Positions 36,626-44,831 of a stretch of 64,000 nucleotides of DNA are shown here, piece after piece. Each line of letters begins with the position of its first letter. The first letter of the stretch is position 1. A model generated the notes under the pieces. That model was not told the DNA's origin. It made no database searches and saw nothing but the letters and a program-made list of their open reading frames with translations. Source of the DNA: DSNY01 sp040752195 (lineage in GTDB: Bacteria > Pseudomonadota > Gammaproteobacteria > Burkholderiales > Burkholderiaceae_F); NCBI GenBank assembly GCA_040752195.1, contig JBFMFC010000002.1, positions 62,001-126,000 on the forward strand, read 5' to 3'. The position numbers were made by a program, and so were the translations under genes.

Positions 36626-37384
36626 TCAGTGCGGCCCGGCGGCGAAGAACAGGCAGCGGCCGTCGGCGCGGACGACCTCGATGCGCGTCCCGAACAGGTC
36701 GGACAGCAGTTCCGGGCGCAGCATCTCGCGCGCCGTGCCGGCGCGCCAGGCGCCGCGGCCCGACAGCAGCAGTGCGTGCGTCGCAAAAGCCGCCGCGGCA
36801 TTCACGTCGTGCATCGACGCGATCAGCGTCCGGTCCGCGAGCTGCGCGAGCCGCGCGAGCACCAGCGCCTGATGCCGCGGATCCTGGTGCGCGATCGGCT
36901 CGTCGAGCAGCACGAGCGGCGTGGCCTGCGCGATCGCGGTGGCGATCGCCACACGCTGGCGCTCGCCGCGCGAAAGCGTTCGCACATCGCGTTCGGCCAG
37001 CTCGGCGCAGTCGACCGCTGCGAGCGCTTCGCGCGCGAGCCGCTCGCCGTCGTGGTCGGCGCCGTCGTAGCGGTAGCGCGCGGTGAGCACGGTGTCGAGC
37101 ACGCTCGCCGCGAACGGGTCGATCCAGCGGTCGGTCACCAGCGCGCGCCGCTCGGCCAGCGCGTCGACGCGCCAGCCACCGAGCGGACGCCCCGCCAGCT
37201 CGACGCGACCGGCGTCGGCGCGCCGCACACCGGCCAGCGCGAGCAGCAGCGTGGTCTTGCCGGCGCCGTTCGGCCCGAGCACGGCCCATCGCTCGCCCGC
37301 GTTGACCACGAACGACAGGTCCGCGACGAACTCGCGCGCGCCCGCGCGCAGCGTCAGTCCGCGGCACTCCAGCAACCGGCTCAT
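36626..37384 (-). CDS. btuD: Cobalamin ABC transporter ATP-binding protein BtuD
   Basis: The 252-residue ATPase carries Walker A GPNGAGKTT near 40-48, LSRGERQRVAIATAIAQ as the signature (Arg in place of the usual second Gly) and LVLLDEPIAHQD Walker B. It fuels the BtuC permease. The ATG at 37384 overlaps the btuC stop by four bases. A FecE-type iron-siderophore assignment is possible by sequence, but the riboswitch and BtuB in front decide for cobalamin or related corrinoids. Confidence 0.88.
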   Translation of the reverse strand: MSRLLECRGLTLRAGAREFVADLSFVVNAGERWAVLGPNGAGKTTLLLALAGVRRADAGRVELAGRPLGGWRVDALAERRALVTDRWIDPFAASVLDTVLTARYRYDGADHDGERLAREALAAVDCAELAERDVRTLSRGERQRVAIATAIAQATPLVLLDEPIAHQDPRHQALVLARLAQLADRTLIASMHDVNAAAAFATHALLLSGRGAWRAGTAREMLRPELLSDLFGTRIEVVRADGRCLFFAAGPH

Positions 37385-38391
37385 ACCCGCCGCAGAAGCC
37401 ACAGAAAGACCGGCACGCCGACCAACGCCGTGACGACGCCGACGGGAAGCTGCACGGGTGCCGCGACCGTCCGCGCCGCCGTGTCGGCGACGACGACGAG
37501 CAGCCCGCCCGCGACGGCCGCACCCGGCAGCAGCGTGCGCTGATCATTGCCGATGGCCATGCGCACGAGGTGCGGCGCCACGAAGCCGACGAAGCCGACC
37601 GCGCCCGCAAGCGTGACCGCCGCACCGGTGGCGATCGCCGCGACGAGCACCAGCGCGCGCCGCGTGCGCTCGACGTCGACGCCCTGCGTGTACGCCAGCA
37701 CGTCGCCGCGCAGCATCAGGTCCAGCGCGCGTGCCCGCTTCAACGCGACGGCGACTCCCGCGGCGAGCAGCGCGAGCGCGACGAGCGCTGTCCGCAGGTC
37801 GGTCGCGCCGGCCAGATCACCGAGCAGCCAGAACACCATCGTCCGCAGCTGCGTGTCGGTCGCCAGCGTCAACGCGAGGCTCAGGATCGCCGCCGCGAAA
37901 GCGGCGATCATCACGCCGGTCAGCAGCACGCCGGTCGTCGAGGACTCGCCGCGCAGCGCATCGCGCGTGAAGAACGCGCGCCGCGCGAGCAGGAACAGCA
38001 GCGCGAGCGTCGCCAGCGCGCCCGCCGCGCTCGCCGCCTGCATCGTCGCCAGCCCCGCGCCCGCGGCGAGCGCGGCCAGCGCCGCGACCGCGGCCCCGCC
38101 CGACACGCCGAGCACGTAAGGGTCGGCGAGCGGATTGCGCAGCAGCGCCTGCAGGATCGCGCCCGCGAGCGCGAGCAGTCCGCCGACCGCGAACGCCGAC
38201 AACGCGCGCGGCAGCCGCAGATCGAGCACGACGGCGGCGAGCGGCGACGACCGATCGCCCGCCAACGCGGTGAGCACGTCGGCCGCCGGCGCATCGAAGC
38301 TGCCGACGAACAGCGCGGCGACGATGGCCGCCGCCGCGGCCGCGACGAGCGCGGGCAGCGCTGCCGACGGCTTCGCCGCGCCGCGCCGCAT
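37381..38391 (-). CDS. btuC: Cobalamin ABC transporter permease BtuC
   Basis: A 336-residue inner-membrane permease of the FecCD/BtuC family with about ten helices. Motifs: DLRLPRALSAFAVGGLLALAGAILQALLRNPLADPYVLG, then LLTGVMIAAFAAAI, and the cytoplasmic coupling loop FVGFVAPHLVRMAIGNDQRTLLPGAAVAGGLLVVVADTAARTV. The ATG is two bases from the btuB stop; the upstream in-frame stretch antisense to nothing conserved is rejected. Together with BtuD and the plus-strand BtuF it makes the inner-membrane importer. Confidence 0.92.
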   Translation of the reverse strand: MRRGAAKPSAALPALVAAAAAAIVAALFVGSFDAPAADVLTALAGDRSSPLAAVVLDLRLPRALSAFAVGGLLALAGAILQALLRNPLADPYVLGVSGGAAVAALAALAAGAGLATMQAASAAGALATLALLFLLARRAFFTRDALRGESSTTGVLLTGVMIAAFAAAILSLALTLATDTQLRTMVFWLLGDLAGATDLRTALVALALLAAGVAVALKRARALDLMLRGDVLAYTQGVDVERTRRALVLVAAIATGAAVTLAGAVGFVGFVAPHLVRMAIGNDQRTLLPGAAVAGGLLVVVADTAARTVAAPVQLPVGVVTALVGVPVFLWLLRRV

Positions 38392-38393
38392 GA

Positions 38394-40283
38394 CTACAGC
38401 CGGATCTCGACGCCGGCGAAGGCGGTGCGGCGCTGCGTGTTGTAGCCGTCGACGGTTTCGTACTTCGCGTCGGTCAGGTTTTCGATACGCAGCTTCAGCT
38501 TCACCGCGGGCGTCACGCGCCACGCGGCGGTTGCGCGTGCGAGCGTGTATGGAGCGAGCCGTGTGCGCGCAAAGGTGTTGATGTCGCCGTCGTAGCGGGC
38601 ACCGACTCGACCGACCTCGGCACCGAGCGTCCACGCACCGAAGTCGCGGTACGCGCCTGCGTTCAGCGTGTACGGCGCGCGCCGCAGCAGCCGCTGGCCG
38701 GTGTCCGCATCGACCGGGCGCGACAGGCTGGCGTTGGCGTCGAGGCGGACGCCGCGCCAGACCGTCGCTGCGGCAAGCTCGAGTCCTTCGGACTGCGCGC
38801 GCGCGATGTTCTCCGCGCGGCTGCTCGCCGTGCTGAACACGATCAGATCGCGCGTGCGCGTCCGGTACACCGCCGCCCGCAACTGCGTATCGGCGGTCGC
38901 GTAGCGCAGCCCCGCCTCGACGCTGCGCGCCTTCTCAGGCCGCAGGTCCGGGTTGCCGAAAAACGGAAAGTGCAGATCGTTGAAGCTCGGCGCGCGAAAC
39001 GCGGTCGAAACCTGCAACGTGGCGCGCAACGAAGGCGTCAGCGCGTAGCCGTACGCGACGAGCCCGGTGGTCGCAGCGCCGACATCCGAATAGTCGTCGT
39101 GTCGCACGTTGACCTGCACGCGCTGCGCGCCGGCCGCGGCATTGACGCCGAGCCAGCCGGACGCGACGCGCCGCTCGAATGCGGTGAGCACGCGCGCGAA
39201 CGTCGGGTCGTACGCCGTCGAAGCGCCGCGCTGGTCGAGGTATTCGAGCGCGAGCGACGCGCTGACCGACTCGGCAACCGCGACGTCGTTCTGCCAGGCG
39301 ACCTGGCGATTGCGCGCGCGAAACTCGCCGTTGTTGAACGAAAACGGATCGCTGGCGGCGTTTCGGCTCTCGTCGCGCGACTCGCCCGCGGCAAGCCGCG
39401 CGGCCCAACGTTCGCCGAGCGCACCGCGCAGATACGCCTGCCACGCCGTCAACTCCGAGCGCTCGACGTGCGTCGCCGCGGGGCCGTCCGCGGTGCTGTC
39501 GAAGTCGGTATCGCTGCGGCTCGTCCATGCGCTCGCGCCGACCTCGGCGGCGCCGAGCGACCCGCTCGCCCGCAGCGCCGCCGAACGGTTGCGCGTGCCG
39601 TCGAGATCCGGATTGGCGCCGGGCGCAAACGGCCCCGGGATCACTTGCGTCGTGTCGATCGCCGAAAACGGACGGCTGCGGCGCGTGCCGAGTGTCGCCG
39701 ACAGCCGCGTGCCGGCGTCGGCCCAGCCGGCCGATGCGCTCGCCGCGCGCGTGCGACCGCCGCCTGCTTCGGCGTCGAGTGCCACGCCGGTGCGCGCGCC
39801 GCCGCGCGTGAAGATCTGCACGACGCCGCCGATCGCCTCCGAGCCGTACAGGCTCGACAGGTTGCCGCGCACGATCTCGATGCGTTCGACCGCATCGAGC
39901 GTGATGCCGCCGAGCGCGGCCGCTCCCCCGACGGCGGTGTTCAGCCGCACACCGTCGACGAGCACCAGCACCTGGCTCGAGTTGGCGCCGCGAACGAACA
40001 GCGACGCCTGTCCGCCCGCACCGCCGGCACGTGCGAACTCGATGCCCGCGTAGCGGGCGAGCAGTTCGACCAGATCGGTCGCCTGACGCTGTTCGATTTC
40101 GCTGCGCTGGATCACGGTCACACTCGGCAGCGCATCGCGCAGGCGCTGCTCGCTGCGCGCCGCGGTGACCACGACCGTTTCGAGCTGCTGCGGCTGCACC
40201 TGCGCCGACGCGGCGCCGAAGACGAACAGCGACAGGCCGGCGGACGCGAGCGCGCGCCGCCGGGGAACGAAGTGAAGGAACAT
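38394..40283 (-). CDS. btuB: TonB-dependent vitamin B12 receptor BtuB
   Basis: A 629-residue outer-membrane beta-barrel transporter. Signal peptide residues 1-26 end GAASA-Q. A TonB box/plug follows with ETVVVTAARSEQRLRDALPSVTVI, then plug motifs IEIVRGNLSSLYGSEAIGGVVQIFTR. The barrel ends with the typical aromatic-terminal LTDAKYETVDGYNTQRRTAFAGVEIRL. The ATG at 40283 has GAGG about eight bases upstream. A cobalamin riboswitch is in its leader, so expression falls when B12 is plentiful. Length matches BtuB (about 610). Confidence 0.95.
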   Translation of the reverse strand: MFLHFVPRRRALASAGLSLFVFGAASAQVQPQQLETVVVTAARSEQRLRDALPSVTVIQRSEIEQRQATDLVELLARYAGIEFARAGGAGGQASLFVRGANSSQVLVLVDGVRLNTAVGGAAALGGITLDAVERIEIVRGNLSSLYGSEAIGGVVQIFTRGGARTGVALDAEAGGGRTRAASASAGWADAGTRLSATLGTRRSRPFSAIDTTQVIPGPFAPGANPDLDGTRNRSAALRASGSLGAAEVGASAWTSRSDTDFDSTADGPAATHVERSELTAWQAYLRGALGERWAARLAAGESRDESRNAASDPFSFNNGEFRARNRQVAWQNDVAVAESVSASLALEYLDQRGASTAYDPTFARVLTAFERRVASGWLGVNAAAGAQRVQVNVRHDDYSDVGAATTGLVAYGYALTPSLRATLQVSTAFRAPSFNDLHFPFFGNPDLRPEKARSVEAGLRYATADTQLRAAVYRTRTRDLIVFSTASSRAENIARAQSEGLELAAATVWRGVRLDANASLSRPVDADTGQRLLRRAPYTLNAGAYRDFGAWTLGAEVGRVGARYDGDINTFARTRLAPYTLARATAAWRVTPAVKLKLRIENLTDAKYETVDGYNTQRRTAFAGVEIRL

Positions 40284-40459
40284 GAAGACCTCACGCGAGT
40301 GCCGGCCCACCGCCGGCGTTGTCGTACGGATCTGCGCGAGGAATCGGGAACCGAAGCCGCGCCGCCCGGGTCAGGCGGCGATCGCGGCCCGCATCCGCCG
40401 CCTCCCCGCGGCAGGTCCACCCCGCGGAATTCGCGCCGCAGCGTTACGGCGCGATTCGC

Positions 40460-40650
40460 GCGGCCGTCGGCCGGTCTCCGGGCTGCAGGTCCGCTGTCGC
40501 GCCTTCCCGCGTTCGCCGTTGGATCGGGCGTCGACGCAGTGGCCAGTGCGACAGGTGCCGAGTTCGACTCGGAGCCTGCTTACCGTTGCGGGGGCAGCAC
40601 AGGTTCGGGCGTCGTTCACACGCGCGCCCTCCTGTTTCCCGTTTCACCGG
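40460..40650 (-). promoter_or_regulatory. Cobalamin (adenosylcobalamin) riboswitch
   Basis: In the 436-base space between btuB and the zapB-like gene the minus strand shows the riboswitch order: CGGTGAAACGGGAA near 40635-40650, the core TGCTGCCCCCGCAACGGTAA near 40580-40600, CACTGGCCACTG near 40540, GGGAAGGCG near 40505, and CCGGAGACCGGC near 40470-40480. These are the conserved elements of the B12 box. It should repress btuB and the genes behind it. About 180 bases of further leader lie before the ATG. A -10-like TAGACT on the minus strand at 40683-40688 may be its promoter. Confidence 0.92.
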
Positions 40651-40719
40651 CGGATCGCTCCGCCGGCACCGAAGGCGGCGCGAGTCTAGCATCGGCGAAC
40701 GCGGTGCTACCATCGCCGC

Positions 40720-40935
40720 ATGCAGGAAGAACTCGACGCGCTGACGGCGAAGCTCACCGAACTGGCGGGACGCGTGCGCGCGTTGCGCGAGGAGAACCAG
40801 CAGCTTCGCGCGCAGATTCTGGCTGCTTCGAACGAGCTCGAGCAGATGCGCAGCCGCGTGGCGAACGCGATGCAGCGGATCGACGCGCTGATCGAGCGCC
40901 TGCCGGCGGAGGTGCCGGAGAACGCGCAGGAGTGA
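40720..40935 (+). CDS. ZapB-like coiled-coil protein (TIGR02449 type)
   Basis: The 71-residue product is almost wholly coiled coil: LDALTAKLTELAGRVRALREENQQLRAQ followed by ASNELEQMRSRVANAMQRIDALIERL. Small coiled-coil proteins of the TIGR02449 group sit directly upstream of zapA in many beta- and gammaproteobacteria, as here (three bases separate them). It probably joins the cell-division Z-ring along with ZapA, but this is inferred from its neighbour and shape. Confidence 0.82.
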   Translation: MQEELDALTAKLTELAGRVRALREENQQLRAQILAASNELEQMRSRVANAMQRIDALIERLPAEVPENAQE

Positions 40936-40938
40936 TCC

Positions 40939-41247
40939 GTGTCTGCCGAGACGCTGACCGTGACGATTCTCGGCCGCGAGTACCGCGTCGCTTGCGCGCC
41001 CGAGGAAAAGGACGATCTGCTGCGCTGCGCGCGGTACTTGGACCAGAAGATGGCCGCGATCCGCGACACCGGCAAGGTGATGGGTGCGGACCGCATCGCC
41101 GTGATGGCGGCGCTGCAGATCGCGCAGGAGCTGTTCAACGCGAAGACGGGCGACGGCCTCGCGCTCGGCGACATCCGCCGCCGGCTGCGCGACCTGAACG
41201 CGCTCGCCGACGAAATGCTCGCGCCGCAGGAGAAACTGTTTCCATGA
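40939..41247 (+). CDS. zapA: Cell division protein ZapA
   Basis: A 102-residue protein that binds and bundles FtsZ filaments at mid-cell. It begins with the ZapA globular part (TLTVTILGREYRVACAPEEKDDLLRCARYLDQKMAAIRDTG) and ends in a coiled coil. GTG start four bases after the upstream gene stop. The next element is the 6S RNA, the standard zapA-ssrS arrangement known from Escherichia coli. Confidence 0.92.
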   Translation: MSAETLTVTILGREYRVACAPEEKDDLLRCARYLDQKMAAIRDTGKVMGADRIAVMAALQIAQELFNAKTGDGLALGDIRRRLRDLNALADEMLAPQEKLFP

Positions 41248-41327
41248 ATTGCGCCGCCGGCGCCGGCGCAGAGGCGCCAGCGAACCCCTGCGACGCGAAA
41301 GGGCGAGCGCCGTGCGTCGAGGCACGT

Positions 41328-41333
41328 TAAACT
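41328..41333 (+). promoter_or_regulatory. -10 element of the 6S RNA promoter
   Basis: TAAACT lies 7-8 bases ahead of the predicted 6S RNA 5' end. The region upstream contains no clear TTGACA. The -10 position fits the start at about 41340. Confidence 0.5.
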
Positions 41334-41339
41334 TGCTTC

Positions 41340-41516
41340 ACCCTGCGGTGCTCGCGCAAAGGCCTTGAGTTCCTTGAACCGATGCGCAATGCGCTAGGTT
41401 GCCGCGCTCGCGTCGTGGTGCGATCGGCACGCGTCTGCTGAACCTAAACGCCGCGGACGGCGACCACCCTGAACCGATGGTTCAGGACATGGGCCGGGCG
41501 GCACGCGCGGGGGCCT
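41340..41516 (+). ncRNA. ssrS: 6S RNA
   Basis: About 177 bases between zapA and the EVE gene match the 6S RNA plan. The 5' side reads CCCTGCGGTGCTCGCG then GGCCTTGAG and TCCTTGAACC; the 3' side reads CACCCTGAACC, GGTTCAGGAC, then GGGCGGCACGCGCGGGG. The two ends pair (CCCTGCGGTGC with GCACGCGCGGGG) into the closing stem, leaving the open central bubble that mimics promoter DNA. It binds and restrains sigma-70 RNA polymerase in stationary phase. Position behind zapA agrees with known genomes. The exact ends are estimated. The rest of the 332-base gap holds its -10 element and terminator. Confidence 0.88.
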
Positions 41517-41527
41517 TTTGCTCATGG

Positions 41528-41562
41528 ACGCGGCCCGGTCTTGCCGGGCCGCGTTCTTCTTT
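41528..41562 (+). terminator. Rho-independent terminator of 6S RNA
   Basis: A perfect stem ACGCGGCCCGG / CCGGGCCGCGT (41528-41554) with a five-base loop is followed by TCTTCTTT. It lies 12 bases past the 6S 3' end and 18 bases before the EVE gene. Confidence 0.85.
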
Positions 41563-41579
41563 CCCCGGCCTGCCCTCCC

Positions 41580-42047
41580 ATGCGCTACTGGCTGATGAAG
41601 TCCGAGCCCGACGAGTGCTCGATCGACGACGCGCTCGCCGCGCCCGGCTGCATCGTTCCATGGACCGGCGTGCGCAACTTCCAGGCGCGCAACTTCATGC
41701 GCGACCAGATGCGGATCGGCGACGGCGTGCTGTTCTATCACTCGAGCTGCGACGAACCCGGCATCGCGGGGCTCGCCGAAGTCGCGAGCGGCCCGTATCC
41801 GGATCCGACCCAGTTCGACCGCGCGAGCGACTACTTTGATCCGGCGTCGAAACCCGACGCACCGCGCTGGGTGCTCGTCGACATCCGCGCGCTGCGAAAG
41901 ACGCGGCTCGTGCCGCTGGCCGAGCTTCGTGCGCACCGCGAGCTCGCGAACATGGCGGTGCTGCGCCGGGGCAACCGGCTGTCGATCACGCCGGTGACCG
42001 CCGACGAGTGGCGCTTCATCACCGGCACCGTGTTGAAAGGCGACTGA
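41580..42047 (+). CDS. EVE domain protein (thymocyte nuclear protein 1 type)
   Basis: A 155-residue single EVE domain. The N-terminal MRYWLMKSEPDECSIDDAL and the following WTGVRNFQARNFMRDQMRIGDGVLFYHSSCDEPGIAGLAEVAS are the classic signatures. EVE folds are PUA-like and bind modified bases in DNA or RNA. The exact ligand is unknown. The ATG is 18 bases beyond the 6S terminator, so transcription must start within or read through it. The stop shares a base with the next gene's start. Confidence 0.93.
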   Translation: MRYWLMKSEPDECSIDDALAAPGCIVPWTGVRNFQARNFMRDQMRIGDGVLFYHSSCDEPGIAGLAEVASGPYPDPTQFDRASDYFDPASKPDAPRWVLVDIRALRKTRLVPLAELRAHRELANMAVLRRGNRLSITPVTADEWRFITGTVLKGD

Positions 42048-42865
42048 TGGACTGGACTTTCATCGCGCTGCTGCTCGCGGTCGGCGCGGCCGTCGGCTTC
42101 GCGGCCGGCTTGCTCGGCATCGGCGGCGGCATGCTGCTGGTGCCGTTTCTCACGATGATCCTGACCGCACAGCAGGTGCCGCTGCAGCACGTGGTGCACA
42201 TGGCGGTCGCCACGTCGCTCGCGACGATCCTGTTCACGTCGGTGTCGTCGGTGCGCGCGCACCACCGTGCAGGCGCGGTGCTGTGGCCCGTCGTCAGGTC
42301 GTTCGCGCCCGGCATCCTGGTTGGATCGCTCGTTGGCGCGCAGATCGCAGGGCGGCTGCCGACCGCCTGGCTTGCGCTCGGTTTCGCGGCGTTTGTCGGC
42401 TTCTCGGCGACCCAGATGCTGCTCGACCGCAAACCGAAACCGCATCGCGAACTGCCGAAGCCCGCAGGCATGTTCGCGGCCGGCGGCTTCATCGGACTGC
42501 TGTCGAGCTTCGTCGGCGCCGGCGGCGGTTTCGTTTCGGTGCCGTTCATGGTCTGGTGCAACGTGCGCATCCAGAACGCGGTCGCGACTTCGGCCGCTCT
42601 CGGCTTCCCGATCGCGGCGGCGGGGACGGTCGGCTACATCATCTCGGGCCTGGATGCGAGCGGACTGCCGAAAGGCAGCGTCGGCTTCATCTATCTGCCC
42701 GCGCTGGTGTCGATCGCGGCAACGAGCGTTCTGACGGCGCCGCTCGGCGCGCGCGTGGCGCACGCGCTCGACACCAAACCGCTGAAGCGGATCTTCGCGC
42801 TGATGCTGTATGCGCTGGCCGCCTACATGCTGCACAAGGCGCTGCGCGCTTTCGGCGTGATCTGA
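42047..42865 (+). CDS. TauE/SafE-type sulfite/anion exporter
   Basis: A 272-residue membrane protein, second TauE/SafE copy in the window. Repeat one: GFAAGLLGIGGGMLLVPFLTMIL; repeat two: GLLSSFVGAGGGFVSVPFMVWCNV. Eight helices. It overlaps the EVE stop by one base, so they are probably translated together. It belongs to the same family as the copy at 15.4-16.2 kb but differs strongly in sequence, so it is not a recent duplication. Anion substrate unknown. Confidence 0.9.
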   Translation: MDWTFIALLLAVGAAVGFAAGLLGIGGGMLLVPFLTMILTAQQVPLQHVVHMAVATSLATILFTSVSSVRAHHRAGAVLWPVVRSFAPGILVGSLVGAQIAGRLPTAWLALGFAAFVGFSATQMLLDRKPKPHRELPKPAGMFAAGGFIGLLSSFVGAGGGFVSVPFMVWCNVRIQNAVATSAALGFPIAAAGTVGYIISGLDASGLPKGSVGFIYLPALVSIAATSVLTAPLGARVAHALDTKPLKRIFALMLYALAAYMLHKALRAFGVI

Positions 42866-42875
42866 GGCGGCGCGC

Positions 42876-44057
42876 TCATCGCGCTGCCGAGCCGGATCCG
42901 CGCCGACGTTCGAGCGCCGCCCGCAGCACGGCTGCCGCCGCGCCGGCGATCGCCGCGTTCCCGAGCGGCACGAAACGGCCCTCGGCGTGCAGCGCCGCCG
43001 TCCAGACGAACACTGCGACCGCGCCGCCGGCGAGCAGCGACCACCGCAGCAGCGCGCTTGCCGGCAATGCGGCCAGCGCGAAGGCGAACGCGAGTCCGAG
43101 CTCGATCCAGCCCGCCGCTCGGCGAACGAATCCGGTCCCGACCAGCGAACGCAGTGCCTGCGCGTGCGCGACGACGCGCGACGCTCGTCTTCCCGACTCC
43201 CAGGCCGCGAGTCGCACCGGGAGCGCGACGCGCTGCGCGCCGGGCAACACGTCGCCGACCAGCACGATGCGATCGCCGAACACCGCGCGCAATCGCTCTG
43301 CATCTCCGGTCCGCCGCCAGCGCGCGACGTACTCCAGCGGTACGTAGGCAAGCGGCGCGCCGCGCGTGAAGTCGATCCAGCCTTCGGTCACGCCCGTGCG
43401 GCCAATCCCGCGCGCGACCGCTTCGACCACGGTCGGCAGCGTCGCGTCGCCGGCCGGCGCGCGGCGCAGCACGCCGTCGACATCGACCGCATCGAGCGGC
43501 GCACCGAGCGCAGGTGCGGCGGCGTGGCGAACGGCCTCGAGCGCGTCGGCCGGCGGCAACACGGAGCGGCCGGACGCGTCGCGCTGCACGACGAACACCA
43601 CCGGCGCGATCGCGCTCGCCCGGGCAACGCCGTCGCGCAGCGCGTCGCCGGCACCATCGGCGGGCCAAGTCAGGTCGATGACGATCGCGCGCGGCGCAGC
43701 CGATGCGACTCCGGCCAGCGCGGCACCCAGCGCTTCGACGGCCTGCCGATCCGCGACCCGCATCGCACCGATCGCGTTCAGGCTCGCTGCGTCGACGCCG
43801 ACGATCGCGACGTCCGGCTCGAAGCGGATCGCCTCCGGTGCGCCGCGCAGCCGGATCCAGCGCACCTGAGCGTCGAAGGCGGCGACGTCGACGTAGTCCG
43901 CCCAGCGCGACGTCCACGGCAACGTCGCAAACGCGGCCGTCGCAGCGAGCGCGCCGCAAGCCGACGCGACGCCGGTCCGCAGCCGCGCACGCCGTGCGGC
44001 CGCAGCCTCCACTCGCTCCACGCTACGCCCTCCGCGCTGGCGCGAACCGGCAGCCAT
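42876..44057 (-). CDS. CHASE2-domain membrane protein without an output domain
   Basis: A protein of about 393 residues with one N-terminal helix (about 22-42), a large periplasmic CHASE2 sensory domain (FEPDVAIVGVDAASLNAIGA, AIVIDLTWPADGAGD, PTVVEAVARG, DRIVLVGDVL) and two to three C-terminal helices (IELGLAFAFALAALPASALL, SLLAGGAVAVFVWTAAL). CHASE2 is normally followed by a cyclase, kinase or phosphatase; none is present here after the last helix. The ATG at 44057 gives a sensible N-terminus; upstream codons are antisense to the crp-like gene. Divergent from a Crp-type regulator. Confidence 0.8.
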   Translation of the reverse strand: MAAGSRQRGGRSVERVEAAAARRARLRTGVASACGALAATAAFATLPWTSRWADYVDVAAFDAQVRWIRLRGAPEAIRFEPDVAIVGVDAASLNAIGAMRVADRQAVEALGAALAGVASAAPRAIVIDLTWPADGAGDALRDGVARASAIAPVVFVVQRDASGRSVLPPADALEAVRHAAAPALGAPLDAVDVDGVLRRAPAGDATLPTVVEAVARGIGRTGVTEGWIDFTRGAPLAYVPLEYVARWRRTGDAERLRAVFGDRIVLVGDVLPGAQRVALPVRLAAWESGRRASRVVAHAQALRSLVGTGFVRRAAGWIELGLAFAFALAALPASALLRWSLLAGGAVAVFVWTAALHAEGRFVPLGNAAIAGAAAAVLRAALERRRGSGSAAR

Positions 44058-44139
44058 TGTCGCACCGCGTACCCGGGCTTGCCTCGCGCGCTCGACCACG
44101 GATAATGCCGTCACGAACAAGGATGAAGCGGGGGACGGC

Positions 44140-44784
44140 GTGGGCGGCACCGAGCAACTGATTGCGGCGATCGGCGATCCGATGGTGCGCGAGCTCGCCG
44201 CGCGCGGCCAGACGCGCGCCTTTCCGAAGAACACGGTGATCATCAACGAAGGCGATCGCGGCGACTCGCTGTTCGTGATCCTGTCCGGCAAGGTCAAGGT
44301 GTACGTGTCGGACGACGACGGCCGCGAGATGGTCCTCGACATCCACGGCCCGGGCGACTATGTGGGCGAGATGTCGCTCGATGGCCGACCGCGTTCGGCG
44401 TCGGTGATGACGCTGGAGCCGAGCACGTGCGCGGTGGTCACGCGCGATGCGCTGCGCGAAGCGATCGCGAACAACCCGGACGTCGCGATGGCGCTGATCT
44501 CGACGTTGATCGACCGCGCGCGGATCGCTACCGACAACGTCAAGAACCTGGCGTTGATGGACGTCTACGGTCGCGTGGCGCGGCTGCTGCTGTCGCTCGC
44601 GAAGGAACAGCCCGACGGCAAACTCGTGGTGCCCGAGCGCATGACGCAGCAGGACATCGCCGACCGGGTCGGCGCTTCGCGCGACATGATCAGCCGCATC
44701 TTCAAGGACCTGACCGTCGGCGGATACATCACCGTCGTCGACCGCCAGATCACGATCAATCGCAAGCCGCCGGCACGCTGGTAG
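44140..44784 (+). CDS. Crp-type cyclic-nucleotide-responsive regulator
   Basis: A 214-residue Crp/Fnr family regulator. The N-terminal cyclic-nucleotide-binding barrel includes GEMSL (76-80) and the phosphate-binding PRSAS (84-88), matching Crp's Arg-Ser motif; no FNR-type cysteines are present. The C-terminal winged helix is MTQQDIADRVGASRDMISRIFKDL. GTG start. It resembles the cAMP-responsive Crp of betaproteobacteria. The next gene on the strand is a PLP enzyme, and the CHASE2 protein is divergent with 82 bases between the starts. Confidence 0.9.
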   Translation: MGGTEQLIAAIGDPMVRELAARGQTRAFPKNTVIINEGDRGDSLFVILSGKVKVYVSDDDGREMVLDIHGPGDYVGEMSLDGRPRSASVMTLEPSTCAVVTRDALREAIANNPDVAMALISTLIDRARIATDNVKNLALMDVYGRVARLLLSLAKEQPDGKLVVPERMTQQDIADRVGASRDMISRIFKDLTVGGYITVVDRQITINRKPPARW

Positions 44785-44831
44785 GCACCGTCCCGCCGCC
44801 GGAGCTTCGGCGCCGGCGCGCCGCTTTCCCG

